Shown here: in pieces, positions 34,501 to 43,398 of the stretch
Layout of the letters: each line of letters begins with the position of its first letter
How positions within the stretch are numbered: position 1 is the stretch's first letter
Assembly (NCBI GenBank): GCA_009760855.2
Contig: WPIO01000012.1
Location: 252,001 to 316,000 of the forward strand
Direction: 5' to 3'
Source of the DNA: Cristatella mucedo
Lineage: Eukaryota > Bryozoa > Phylactolaemata > Cristatellidae
DNA length: 64,000 nucleotides
Made by a program: the position numbers and the translations under genes
Notes under the pieces: generated by a model
What the model saw: the letters and a program-made list of their open reading frames with translations, nothing else
Database searches by the model: none
Told to the model about the DNA's origin: nothing

Positions 34501-37500
34501 GTCGTAGAACGAACTTTGTAAGCCATCGGTGATCTTGCCTGCTTTCTGCAGTGGGAATACGGGCTGATTATTTGCTTCTGGATTAGACTTTCTAGCACCT
34601 ACTATCCCTGGAAAAGTTAGTGAAGTCGGCAGTAACTTCCTTAAAATGTAGTACTCGTGGGGCTAGATGCTAACCCCACGGTGAATTACGAATACTCTCC
34701 TCTTGTCTGCTTTGCTTGACCTGCCCTTTCGGGACGTGTTGCTCTTGTCTGCTTAGCCCCCATGCTACATACTCAGCAGTGCCTCTGTTAAGTCTGATGT
34801 CAAGGAGCTGAAGTCGCCTAACCGCTCTTCGGAATTCAACTCATCCGAAAGTGCTGTCCTGTGGAATAATCTGGTCGGCACGCTCAGAGCCACAGATCGC
34901 ACCAGGGCTCTTGCCCAGTTACCCTCAGCCGATTTCGTCTTCAAAGTAAAGCTGATTCTATGAGCTCACTTGTCACATCCATTTCCCTTGTTTTTGACCA
35001 GCCGTAAGCTTTCGGGCTGTCTTGTCCAGAGATTTTCGTTTAGAGCGATGTATTTTTCTACATCACTCGTTGAATTCTGTTTTGCCGCTTGTTGACTGAT
35101 GCTGCTGCTTGGTAAAGCGATGCTGCATGATTATTGCCAGGCTTGAGAGCTAGGGGCCCAGACTTTTGTTCTTGTTCCTAATTTTTCTGCTAGCACCTCT
35201 CAGCTAAATCATCATTCACTGCCATCCGCCTCGGCAAACTTGCTTTCTCCTATCGGCCGAGTCGCTAAGCAACTGTCGGTGTTTGAAATTGCCTTTTTTT
35301 TGCAGATTTGCTCTGGTGAGGCTGCTGTTGGCGACGGTCACAGGTGTGCCTTGTCGAAAAAGGTACTTTCGAACATTTCTTTTTTGCTTGTTTGCCATTA
35401 ACGGCTCTATCCTTCCCGTGTTAGTCTTTAGACGCCATCTGCAGGGTCATTGTGCCAGAGTGCTTGGTTCCCGGGGGACCAACGGCTCGTGCTTTCGCCG
35501 CCGGAAGTTGTCATTTTTTGCGCACACACAGATTGCTCGCACTCTCCTGACTCGGTTGAAGTTTGCTCGGACTGCACACTATTATTTCGTTGCCTAGGTG
35601 ATCCGGCTGACGCACCACATCGAGGAGCGCTTCGTCGGTTTGGGCGGCCGCGTCATCGGTGCCGTGCATCAGCTGCGAGTGGCTGCGCACGCCCTGCGAC
35701 TGGGAGCCGTCGCCGAGGGAGCCGGCCATGCGACGGCTGCAGACCTCGAGTGCTACACAGCCGCCGTCAACGCATCTGCCATGACTACCCGGTAAGCAGT
35801 GGCCGGCAGTGCGAGCGTTGGGCTGTGGACTATTCGCCTCAGCCGTGGCGCTGCCATCGTAAAGCATCCGTTTTTGGGTACAGCGTAGCTGTCAGCATGT
35901 TTAAGCCGGGGATTCCGATTGCAGTTTGCCTGTCGTTTTACTACTTGCATCTCATTCAGCATTTAAGGAGAGCACCGAGACCGAATTTCTGCTCGAGCGG
36001 CCAGAGAGCACCTTCGTGCGACTGCAGAAGCATGCTTTGAAGCTAGGAACTCCTAATGGTTCTGGTTGATTGAAGACTAAACCCCAACTGCAACATAGGC
36101 TGATGTTAGAGATGTGCAGATTGTACGGTGGACTTCCCCGGGATTTTCAGCGGGCAATTATAATAAAAAATAATACTAACAACAATAATAATGTCTTGCA
36201 AAACCCTATAGGAATTAAGTTTCTATCTAGGCGCTTTACAACTCACTGTATGAGAAGCAATAAGTTAATAACAAGCAAGTTATCATACTCAGACAAGCAT
36301 GTAAAAGCACTCAAGTAGACTTATGGCCACTGGTTAGTAGGACCCCTGGTTAGTAAAATGTGCTAAATCATGTAATCGGGTAAGCACAAAAAGCACATAG
36401 GAAAAAAGTCATATTTGCTGGGAATGATGTCGGATGGTTGACTCAATACACCAGCTGGGTATCATGAAATGATGCCAACGACGTAGTGTAGAGAATGAAA
36501 ATGAGAGGAAAGAGAAGCGCCTGTCCAGCCCTGGCAGTGGGAGGGAAGAGAGTAGAGTGAGTAAGCAACCGACGGTCACGTGAATCAGCCAGACACCGCC
36601 CAAGCTAGGTATTTAAAAAATACTACCCGATTTAGCCTCTTTTGTATAGTGACAGAAGAGACTTTACGGCAATCACCGCTGCTTGCAGTGGCAATTAAGG
36701 ATCGCACACCGCAGGATTCGAACCCACGACCTCGGGACTCCGAGGTCGTGAAAAGCAACCGCCTTACCTAGTGTGCCATCACGGTAAGATCAAGGGCTGA
36801 TTTATATATGATTCATTTTATCTCTTGCCTTCAGCTCTGCCTGCTAGTTGTTTGATGTGTCTAGTTGCAGGCTGAGAGCTGGAATGCCAGCTGCAACTTC
36901 GGCTATACATTGACATTCGTTGAACGGCCTATGGCCTCTATAGATTCACTAGAAAAACAGCTGATTTAACAGCCTCATTTGTATAGCTGCAGAAGAGCCA
37001 TAACGGCTATCACCACTACTTGCAGTTGGCAGGAAAGGATCGCCCACTGCAGGATTCGAACCCGCGACCTCAGTCGTGAAGAGCTAGCCCCTGACCTCCT
37101 GGGCTATTACGGCCCACTGAAACCCATGGAAACCCGTCAAGCTGAAACTAAACGATGCAACTCAGGTAGTGACACAATCCGGAAGTGACTTCCATACTGT
37201 CAGTGCATAGGAACTGAAGGCCTGATCGCCGGAAGATTATACTCAAGTGCTAACAATGGTGAAACGACTGAAAGCAGATGTGCTGGTAGTGCGAAAGCTC
37301 ATTGAGTGGTGTGAAAGCTCACCAGAGGAGCAAGGAAGTCGGATGAATAGGCTGGTGCAAGCGAGTGGAGCAGCCTATAGGTCCAATAGAGGATCTTGAG
37401 TCGATTTTGCTTGATAGTGAGCCAGTGAAGCTGGGGCAGAAGTGGAGTGGTGTTGCAGCTACACAGCTGATGGCAGACCAGGCGAGCAGCTGAGTTTTCA

Positions 37501-40500
37501 CACCGGTTGCAGCCGATCGTGGCCACATGTCGGTAGTCCTGAACAAAGGGCATCGAAGTAGTGTAGACGCGATGTCACAATTACAAAAATGACCTCAACT
37601 CCCTGTGTCGGACGTCTAAGTGGTGGTGGTCCACTAAACGGTGCCATCGATAGCCTGTCGGAGTGTTTTGTGTGACGCGTTGCTGCAAATCCTCCCTTGC
37701 CAGTCGCTGCCCTTTTTGGCCTGGCAGTGATGGCTGCTCACCTCCTGTGTGACTGCTTCATCCGAAGGGTGTAGCGCATCCGGTAGTCAAGGACCTAGAG
37801 GATTGCAAGTGAGTAGCGGCAGCCCGTGTTTCTCTGTGTGTGTGTGAGCGTACGCGTGCGTTGCTTCTCTGCAACGGCGCCAAGCACTAGCCCAGCCGAT
37901 CGGTTCCGTCATGCTTGCAGGCTCGTGGTGCCGGTGAGTGGGCAGCCCGTTGACTCGGCAGCCGGCTTTGGCAGCTCGCTGTCGCCCACCGTTGCCGCCG
38001 ACCTGCCGTTTTTGGCTGCCGCCTGGTCGGACCTGCCTCGGCTGCGCGGCTCCGATTGGTCCGTGCTGGCCGGCTACCCGCAGCTCATACAGGACGGCGT
38101 GGCAGCAGCGGCCTACTACATCGATGTGCAGCCGCACCTGAGGGCCGCTTCGTGCGTTATTCACGAGCCTTACAGCCAACCTGATGCTCCTAGGAAGTTC
38201 ACGGCTGGCCTTGTCGTCAGCCTTGCGGTCAGGGCGTCACTCACTAACGTGTGTAGCACGAGAAACTTGTTCATCCAGGTACGAAACATTTAAATTTGTC
38301 AGCCGTCGGAATTCGATCTGTTCTGTTTCGTCCTATAGCGACTGCTGCTGCTGCCAGCGCAGGTACCTGAACCATGCATGTGCAATTTAGAGTAGTCAAA
38401 CCTGCCTGCCTATATGTTCTACTCAATAGACTGGAGTCTCATGCTGACAGGTGTGACTTGTAATCCTAGGTAGCTAAGGAATAAAATAGCACAATTAGAC
38501 TAGATAAAAGTGGCACGTGGTGTGAGCACGTGGCACGAGTAGTGCAGTGGGGCTGAAATATGATTTGGCTGTAGAAGCTTTGTTTGTCGTGAGAGTGAAG
38601 TGATTACCTCGACAATACTATGATGCCCTGGGCTATCTCGTAAAAAGGAGTTTGAGTGCTGTCTCCGAGGGCGTTAAAACAGGCCTCCCGTTTCGTTGTT
38701 AGAGAGCGAAACCATATCAAAGAGATGGCTTTGGCCTGTAGATGCTGCCAAATTATAGTATTCTACATGATTCTAGTCTCGGTGGGACCCCATGTCTGTG
38801 CGTTTCAGAAATAACGTGCCTCCCAGATCATAATGAATTGCAAGTAGCAACAGAGCGAGGTCAGTCGTTTCTTACTCTGGTCTTATTTGTGGCCACGTCG
38901 GTGTTTCCAGAAAGCAGCTGATTAGCAGGCTGTTTGAAAACTAAAGTGATGTAGGGCTACTCGGCATCTCTATCACACGATATGTGTGTGTATGTAAGAG
39001 CAAGGCTCCGATATGGACTTCGGGCCAATCTCGGCTTTTTTAGGGGTCGGACTTGATTTGCCCCAATCCAGACCGATCTCAGTGTTAACAGTGACATTCT
39101 ATGCAGCAACGATGACGGTAATGTCACTGCCCTAGCTCTGCTAGATATTTCAGCTGCCTTCGATACCATTGATCACGATGTCCTACTTGAACAACTGAGA
39201 ACAACGATTGGTCTAAAATCGTACTCGCCTGATCGTGTTCAATCCGTATCTTTTTTGGGGGGGGCTCAGGTCTCACCCGCGAGACCGGTCACCTGTGGAG
39301 TCCCTCAAGGGTCCGTCCTCGGTCCCTTGCTATTCCCTATTTATACTCAACCTCTGGGAAAAGTGATTGAGGCCTATGGAATAGAATATCACTTTTATGC
39401 TGACGATACTCAGCTGTATGTCATTCAAACCGCCGGAGTCTGCTGCAGCACCTGATAAACTGAATGCTTGGCTTGCCGACATTCGATCCTGGATGTCGGA
39501 AATTTCTTGAAACTAAATAACGATAACACTTAACTGGTGCTCATAGGACACCCTAAGCACGTGGCAGGATTAGAAGGCTATGCTCTTCTAATAGGTAATG
39601 CTGTTCTGCGACCATCATCACGTGCTCGAAATTTAGGTGTTTTCGACAGCTGCCTAAATTTTAAAAGCTTCGTTCTGAAGACTGCTTCTATAGTTTGCCA
39701 TCACATCCGATCCCTGTCTAAGATAGGGAGCTGTCTTCCATGGTGGCTTGCAAAAAAGTTAACGAGCTCCTTAGTTCTGTCTTGGTTTGATTATTGCAAT
39801 TCTCTTTTGGCTGGGCTATCAATAAAAGCAACTAGGCCACTGCAACTGGCTATGGATATGGTTTCGAGGCTAGTTTTCAAGTCCCTGAGGTTTGACCACG
39901 TGTCTCCTTTGCTAAAAGAGCTAAGATGGATGCAGCTTGGTCAACGGATACAGAGCAAAAGTTCTTACGCTGACCCCCAAGGCTCGCCACGGCTTGGCTC
40001 CTCTATACCTAGCTGAGCTGCCGCACCAGTTTCAGCCTCTTCGCGCCCTCAGGTCCTGTATGGACAATAAATTAGCTGTTCCATTCCTCCGCTTAAAGAC
40101 CCTTGGCGACAGAAGCTTTAGCTCTGCAGGTCCTAGACTGTGGAACTCGCTTCCACAATTCTTAAGCAACGACAACTACTCTCCTGCTGCCGACTATGGC
40201 TCATCCTTTCCAGGGGTCCTGAGCTGCTACTTCCATGCTACTCACTACCTCAACTGCTCTCCTGACTCTGCTATGCTTCCCACTTTTTCTTTGTTACGTG
40301 AGATGAAGTCTGTTGGCTACTGAATGCTTACCGAAAGCCGTTTAGGTTGTGAGTGCGCTATACAAAACTCTCCTTCGTAACACCCACAAAGTCTTTGTGG
40401 AGTTACAGACGTTGATACATTACATTACATTTTTCAATCTCAGCGTTGTCACTATATGATGTCTGCTCCAAGTTTTTCTAGCTGGACAACTGGCTTACAG

Positions 40501-43022
40501 TGGGCTGTATGGCATCTTCCAATCACAAATTACAAATAGGAATTGATAGATGTAAAACAAACGTTCTGCAACAATGGTGCAGCTGCCCGAGGGAGTGAGC
40601 CCAGCCCTGCCACGAGATTTTGTTTAACCGGTTGACATAAATTCGCCCAAGAGTTGGAGAATTGCCTGCCTCTTTCATCCCTGCACACGAGGAGGTTGTT
40701 GATGAAAAAGAAACCCTAAGGGTTATTAATCTGGTGTCAAACAGCTGTTTGGCAATTCAAGCCCCAAAGCAGCAGTAGAAGTGTCGCGAAATGACGGTGT
40801 GCTGCTTAGAATGCATGCATTGACAAGCCAAATCGTAGCAGCTCTGCAGAGAGTGAGCTTGATGCTGAATAAATCGCATGTTCTATTCTGAAAATTCGTG
40901 GCAGCAGTCAAGACGACCCTGGTCCAGGATTGTGATCTGTCGGAAGAAAAGGGGAAGAGCAAAATCTGAGCTGATAAGGAAGCACTGATAAGGAAGCACT
41001 GATAAGGAAGCACTGATAAGGAAGCACTGATAAGGAAGCAGTCGAGCAGCATAAACCGAGTCAGCCCCAAGATTGGAAGCCTACCAGTCTTTAAGGGAAA
41101 ATATGGATCTCTCGCTTTGGGTACATACATTGGTTAACTAATTTCTCGATCATTAGTGAAATAGATCGTAGAAGCCATTCTCTTCATAGCGAATGGGCTA
41201 AGCTGTGGAAATGCAGCTCAACTCACCGTTTGTGGACCGGCGATACTCAAGTGTAAGCAGTACTGTGACCTCAAGAGCCCATTCCCACACTCATTGGAAG
41301 CATAAAGTCATTCAATACTATAGACGATTTTTATTTAATGCTGGTTATGACGTGAAGGGGTCGCGTGGGTTGGTTTTATACCTGTACAGTACGTTCATTA
41401 AGTCGGGATTATGAATAAGCCTGTAGATCCCTTAGCAGCAGCTTTTCCTGTGCAATGGGATCGGGTCGCGATTGGATGCGATTGCCTGGATAGGATAAGA
41501 TTCCTACTGCTGTGAGATCTGTCACCTTTGGTGTGAGCAAAGTGGGTCGCAGTTTGTGAACCCTCTTGTCTTTGATCAGCTTCAGCTTGAAAGAGATTCA
41601 CGTGCCTATAAACCCGTCTCTTTGGGCCTATTGGGCATGGGATAATGTGTCTGCTTTGCTTTGGCCTATTGCTTGCGTAAAAGTAGACCTGCTGCTGGCA
41701 TCGTTCACTTTGAGGCAACCTGGGCTCGTCATAGGCTTCGATCACCGTATTCCACCGTGCGTCGAAATGCTGGCCTCCCCACTTATTGCACCAGCTGCTT
41801 TCAGATCGTTCGGTTTTTCTGACCTCACCTCTGCTGCAGCACATAAGTTACATTGCCTGTCTTTGGCAGATGAAGTTTCCTGACGATCATACGCTACTAA
41901 TCCCCATCAAGAATGACGATGTCCGCAAGCTTGGGCCTTATGCCTGCAGCATTAGCACCAGTGTCACACTGTCGCACAAGCTGTGGTCAGGTAGGTGTCG
42001 GGGAATGCTGCTCAGCTGCTGCTGCCTTTCTTCTCGGTTCAACTTGTTTTTGTTTTACTGTCTGCTGCCGTCCTTCCATCAGTGCTGCTTATCAGTAATT
42101 GCAGCAGAGGAGAGAACATCTGCTGGCATGCAGCCGTGCTCCCGTTTGCTTAACTCAGCTGCCGGTGGTCCCGGTTTCGCCATCACGATCACTAGAATGA
42201 TCGCGAGTAGCTCGTGCCGTCGATAGGTTGTCGCCAGCATGTTGCCATTGAGCACAGCTCTGGTCCCGGCGAGCCAGAAAAACGTAGCTACTCAGATTGT
42301 AGCCTTGTACCCTTGCTGTTTTGTTAGCTTGAGAGCAAATTATGGATCTGGTGATATGATTATATCAGTCAGTACGTCTATTACTGGCCAAGCGAAGGAA
42401 CTTAAGACCACCAATCGCACACGCATATGCTTGCCATCTATAGTAAGAATTGCATGCACACGATAATGTTCAGGATATTGCATGATTTACGCTAAGCATT
42501 CCAAAGTGAAGATCTGGCCCTACGAGCGTTTCTCTTAGTCATGTATGCTGGCTTTCAATGCCAGTTGTAAGGTGAGTTTGAAGTTCTCAGCCTGCCCACC
42601 GTGAGGCTGAACCTAGCTGCAATCCTCTACACCGTGTTCTAATTTTGGCTTTTGTGAGACAGTGGTTAGCTATCTCAGGCGTCCATCTCCTCTCCACGCT
42701 TTGTCGTCTAGCACGGCTTGAAAAGTGCCTTGACAGCTACATCCAGGCGCCTGGAGCGTCTGGTGCTGATCAGGTGTATGCGCCATTGAGTGATTGCAGA
42801 GCCAGTGCTTTCTGGCGTAGGTAGCTATTGGAACCAAAAAGGCAGCAAGTGGTCTACGTTTTTGCAGAGAGTATTGTTGTGGAGATGGCGATCTGCCGCC
42901 GAAGCCCAGAAGCGCCTGGCCACCAGGCCTGCTGCAGTGACGGCTGCTGCGGTGGTCAGCTGGTCCCGTTGGGTGCATCACACAAGATCTACCTGGCCAC
43001 AAAGCCTCCCAAGAAACTATGA
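19524..43022 (+). CDS. INTS4: Integrator complex subunit 4 (INTS4), complete 18-exon gene
   Basis: INTS4 is a HEAT-repeat scaffold of the Integrator complex. With INTS9/INTS11 it forms the endonuclease module that cleaves snRNA 3' ends and terminates paused pol II transcripts in the nucleus. Eighteen exons give 3204 nt (1067 aa plus stop; vertebrate INTS4 is about 960 aa). Every junction phase agrees. Family landmarks in order: MAGPFKKRAVAEFASITQ start; KSHAVRSELL; DDWDDVRVAAVRVVWAF; ELRIVDDGFAKIC; FLEQTLDKKLM; DDAPKEEVD and GACGAFVHGLEDE; FLVDMFNDEIESVRLNAI; KRYPTDR; DPAYIAVLIMVLNAA; FTAGLVVSLAV; C-terminal KIYLATKPPKKL. Extra length comes from Ser/Ala/Gly-rich inserts in exons 5, 12 and 14. 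Introns range from 44 bp to 3.6 kb and hold LINEs and SINEs. Exon 4 is the least certain. Confidence 0.96.
20933..21287 (+). CDS. INTS4: INTS4 exon 2
   Basis: Begins at a tandem CAGCAG acceptor (start 20933 or 20936), coding (Q)EEAEPPRKKQ. It carries the first helical repeats (ASARAAIIRTLAEFAKLP). Donor AGA/GTAAGA, phase 1. Confidence 0.93.
21366..21445 (+). CDS. INTS4: INTS4 exon 3
   Basis: Codes KSHAVRSELLLLMRHLLV... after a split Lys. Acceptor TTTTTTTGTAG, donor CAT/GTAAGC, phase 0. The preceding intron is only 78 bp. Confidence 0.93.
21838..21965 (+). repeat. tRNA-derived SINE, family 2, copy b (INTS4 intron 3)
   Basis: GGTGCTCGCTCACC (A-box side), GGGCTCGAGCCCTGTGGC (B-box side), then ATAGAGTTCCC...GGCTATACAAATGAATTA. 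The tail resembles the type 1 LINE end. Confidence 0.75.
23018..23068 (+). CDS. INTS4: INTS4 exon 4 (candidate, 51 nt)
   Basis: Seventeen codons, PCTAATASVAVLEASLS, fill the gap expected from family alignment between exons 3 and 5, phase 0 to 0. The donor (AGC/GTACTG) is weak and the next intron is 44 bp. Confidence 0.45.
23113..23504 (+). CDS. INTS4: INTS4 exon 5
   Basis: GVRDSSSSSVRVAAL through FAHTTPEA: HEAT repeats with a Ser/Ala/Gly-rich insert after HRSS. Acceptor CTCTTTTTTGCAG, donor GTGAGT, phase 2. Confidence 0.96.
23628..23748 (+). CDS. INTS4: INTS4 exon 6
   Basis: LVRLAGSGEELRIVDDGFAK continues to ARLM, closely matching the family's EEIRLVDDAFGKIC block. Donor ATG/GTAATT, phase 0. 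Confidence 0.95.
25273..25344 (+). CDS. INTS4: INTS4 exon 7
   Basis: Twenty-four codons including RFLEQTLDKKLMSNMR, almost identical to the family. Acceptor TTTATGTTTGCAG, donor CGA/GTGAGT, phase 0. Confidence 0.97.
26974..27148 (+). CDS. INTS4: INTS4 exon 8, ending at the minisatellite donor
   Basis: RKESAHERQRDQFQSGEWSS continues through DDAPKEEVD and GACGAFVHGLEDEFY. The last base (27148) plus AG from exon 9 makes the Glu of YEVR, so the true donor is the GTGAGG at 27149. That is also the first unit of the 18-bp array. Confidence 0.97.
27149..27847 (+). repeat. 18-bp minisatellite made of repeated splice donors (38.8 copies)
   Basis: The unit is GTGAGGCGGCTTGCTGCA (type A) or GTGAGGCGGCTTGCTCCA (type B). 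The order is A A B A A A A, seven B, one GTGTGG variant of B, fourteen A, eight B, one GTGTGG variant, then a partial unit. Every unit except those two starts with GTGAGG. The array begins at the first base of INTS4 intron 8, and the exon-8 frame stays open across it until TAG at 27847-27849. Confidence 0.98.
28234..28439 (+). CDS. INTS4: INTS4 exon 9
   Basis: VRSAAVDSLCELAYNSPSFA then FLVDMFNDEIESVRLNAI. Acceptor CTTTTAAATGCAG, donor AAG/GTAGGA, phase 1 to 0. Confidence 0.97.
28576..28693 (+). repeat. Tandem duplication of 59 bp before an INTS4 acceptor
   Basis: Two identical 59-bp copies (28576-28634 and 28635-28693). The second runs straight into ACGCAG, the exon-10 acceptor. In the first copy the same position reads ACGTTA and has no AG. 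Confidence 0.95.
28700..28842 (+). CDS. INTS4: INTS4 exon 10
   Basis: DFNVEIREATHEMLAEC to LKRYPTDRLSVW. Donor AG/GTATGG, phase 2. Confidence 0.96.
29011..29263 (+). CDS. INTS4: INTS4 exon 11
   Basis: TMRSIGSHHASIIQHLVAEL, DPAYIAVLIMVLNAAGRQ and LRHYDYLRTRMPELVPLVKK. Acceptor GATCTCTAG, donor AAG/GTGGGG, phase 0. Confidence 0.96.
30491..30565. repeat. (CA)n microsatellite in INTS4 intron 11
   Basis: CA runs interrupted by CATAAA. Confidence 0.95.
30966..31177 (+). CDS. INTS4: INTS4 exon 12
   Basis: A Ser/Gly/Ala-rich linker (AASTSLEDTSSPGAHFGGVG), then a helical segment VQRRLREELGKHG and LQLLALFKR. It matches the less conserved middle of the family. Donor GTATGT, phase 2. Confidence 0.85.
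32028..32176 (-). repeat. tRNA-derived SINE, family 2, copy c (INTS4 intron 12)
   Basis: Minus orientation: CTAGGTCGTGGGCTCGAGCCCCATGGCG head, then AATAGAGATTAAGATCTCTTAGGGTGC tail. Confidence 0.85.
32500..33048 (+). mobile_element. LINE type 1, decayed 3' fragment (INTS4 intron 12)
   Basis: Parallels 57175-57752: ACCAGTCAAGTAACGCATCGA, TTTGGAAAACCGTGCC, CAGCATTCAGTGGGTCCCTG, the hairpin tail and ATTATTATT. Confidence 0.85.
33108..33258 (+). repeat. tRNA-derived SINE, family 2, copy d (INTS4 intron 12)
   Basis: GAGCTGGTTAGGCCCAGCGGTTAAGGTGC head with a clear A box, GTGGCTCAAGCCCCGTGGC, and a tail AAGTGTTCTTAATGCGCTATACAAGGAATTA. Confidence 0.85.
33795..33903 (+). CDS. INTS4: INTS4 exon 13
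   Basis: DLDHVVATQQAGAAGSAAAA then CLALYIECLASIQK. It aligns to the family's IRDLQRL...CQLLLIKALQ. Acceptor TGTGTTTGCAG, donor AAG/GTATCG. Confidence 0.92.
34793..34945 (+). CDS. INTS4: INTS4 exon 14
   Basis: SDVKELKSPNRSSEFNSSES then AVLWNNLVGTLRATDRTRAL, ending VFK. The LWN...D-LA pattern fits the family; about 30 residues are extra. Acceptor GTTAAG is unusual but gives the needed phase 0. Donor AAA/GTAAAG. Confidence 0.75.
35598..35791 (+). CDS. INTS4: INTS4 exon 15
   Basis: VIRLTHHIEERFVGLGGRVI then HQLRVAAHALRLGAVAEG. Acceptor TTCGTTGCCTAG, donor CG/GTAAGC, phase 2. Confidence 0.92.
36637..36785 (-). repeat. tRNA-derived SINE, family 1, copy d (best preserved)
   Basis: Minus orientation: CCGTGATGGCACACTAGG head, a self-complementary GACCTCGGAGTCCCGAGGTC arm, GGGTTCGAATCC B box, tail ending CTATACAAAAGAGGC. 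Confidence 0.85.
36971..37113 (-). repeat. tRNA-derived SINE, family 1, copy e
   Basis: Minus orientation: GCGGGTTCGAATCCTGCAG, GGGCGATCC, CTTCTGCAGCTATACAAATGAGGC. It lacks the long self-complementary arm of copy d. Confidence 0.85.
37921..38278 (+). CDS. INTS4: INTS4 exon 16
   Basis: LVVPVSGQPVDSAAGFGSSL to RKFTAGLVVSLAVRASLTNV. The FTAGLVVSL block begins the C-terminal beta-rich domain. Acceptor ATGCTTGCAG, donor CAG/GTACGA, phase 0. Confidence 0.95.
39060..40435 (+). mobile_element. L2-like LINE type 2 with reverse transcriptase core (INTS4 intron 16)
   Basis: Shows LDISAAFDTIDHDVLLEQL, GVPQGSVLGPLLF, FYADDTQLYV, LGVFDSCLNF, LVLSWFDYCNSLLAGL and PRLWNSLPQF in order, with frameshifts. 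The 3' end is CGAAAGCCGTTT...GTGCGCTATACAAAACTC, then ATTACATTAC. 5'-truncated and inactive. Confidence 0.9.
40971..41040 (+). repeat. Exact 14-bp tandem repeat, five copies
   Basis: Unit CTGATAAGGAAGCA, five perfect copies, in INTS4 intron 16. Confidence 0.95.
41870..41990 (+). CDS. INTS4: INTS4 exon 17
   Basis: MKFPDDHTLLIPIKNDDVRK to TLSHKLWS. Matches the family's YPDG...LSHTAW. Acceptor CTTTGGCAG, donor CAG/GTAGGT, phase 1. Confidence 0.93.
42868..43022 (+). CDS. INTS4: INTS4 exon 18 (stop codon)
   Basis: SIVVEMAICRRSPEAPG then HKIYLATKPPKKL and TGA at 43020-43022, matching the family's C-terminal KVYIMPKP. Acceptor CGTTTTTGCAG. A Cys-rich insert (CCSDGCC) replaces the acidic linker. 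Confidence 0.95.
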
Positions 43023-43334
43023 TAAAAAAAGGACCTGCCCATACAGGTAGTGCTTCGGCACGTGCCTAGTGTCGGCTGCTGCTCGATCTGTGGTGGTCGA
43101 GCATACCAACAGTCCACCAATGTCTAGCCGTTTTGACCATTGTACAGCAGATGTAGACTTCTCATACGAACAAGTGGAAGAATCAGTGACATATCATCTT
43201 CATAGTCTCTATAGGGCTATGGCAAATGTTTGCTTGCTGTCAGTTGTGCGAGTGTGGCAGCTACAGAGTCATGTTCTGTTCGATCCTGCTTATGCTCAAC
43301 TAACCGATTGGCACGGTTCTTCTCCAACATATGT

Positions 43335-43398
43335 ATTGATTATAGAAAGAGATTTAGTTGCCTTAGGGTGCTATATACATGTTATTGTTATTATTATT
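43335..43398 (+). mobile_element. LINE type 1 tail-only insertion
   Basis: GAAAGAGATTTAGTTGCCTTAGGGTGCTATATACATG then TTATTATTATTA: only the 3' hairpin and tail. Confidence 0.65.

Larger units (their letters stand above)
36157..37600 (-). mobile_element. LINE type 3 remnant with two nested SINEs (INTS4 intron 15)
   Basis: The tail (AATAATAAT then a TTAAGTTTCTATCTAGGCGCTTTAC hairpin relative) is at the left. The right part reads, on minus, as a C-terminal LINE segment: a CRFVCHQLCS-like stretch, then TPLLPQLHWLTIKQNRLKIL. Family-1 SINEs interrupt it at 36637-36785 and 36971-37113. Confidence 0.65.
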
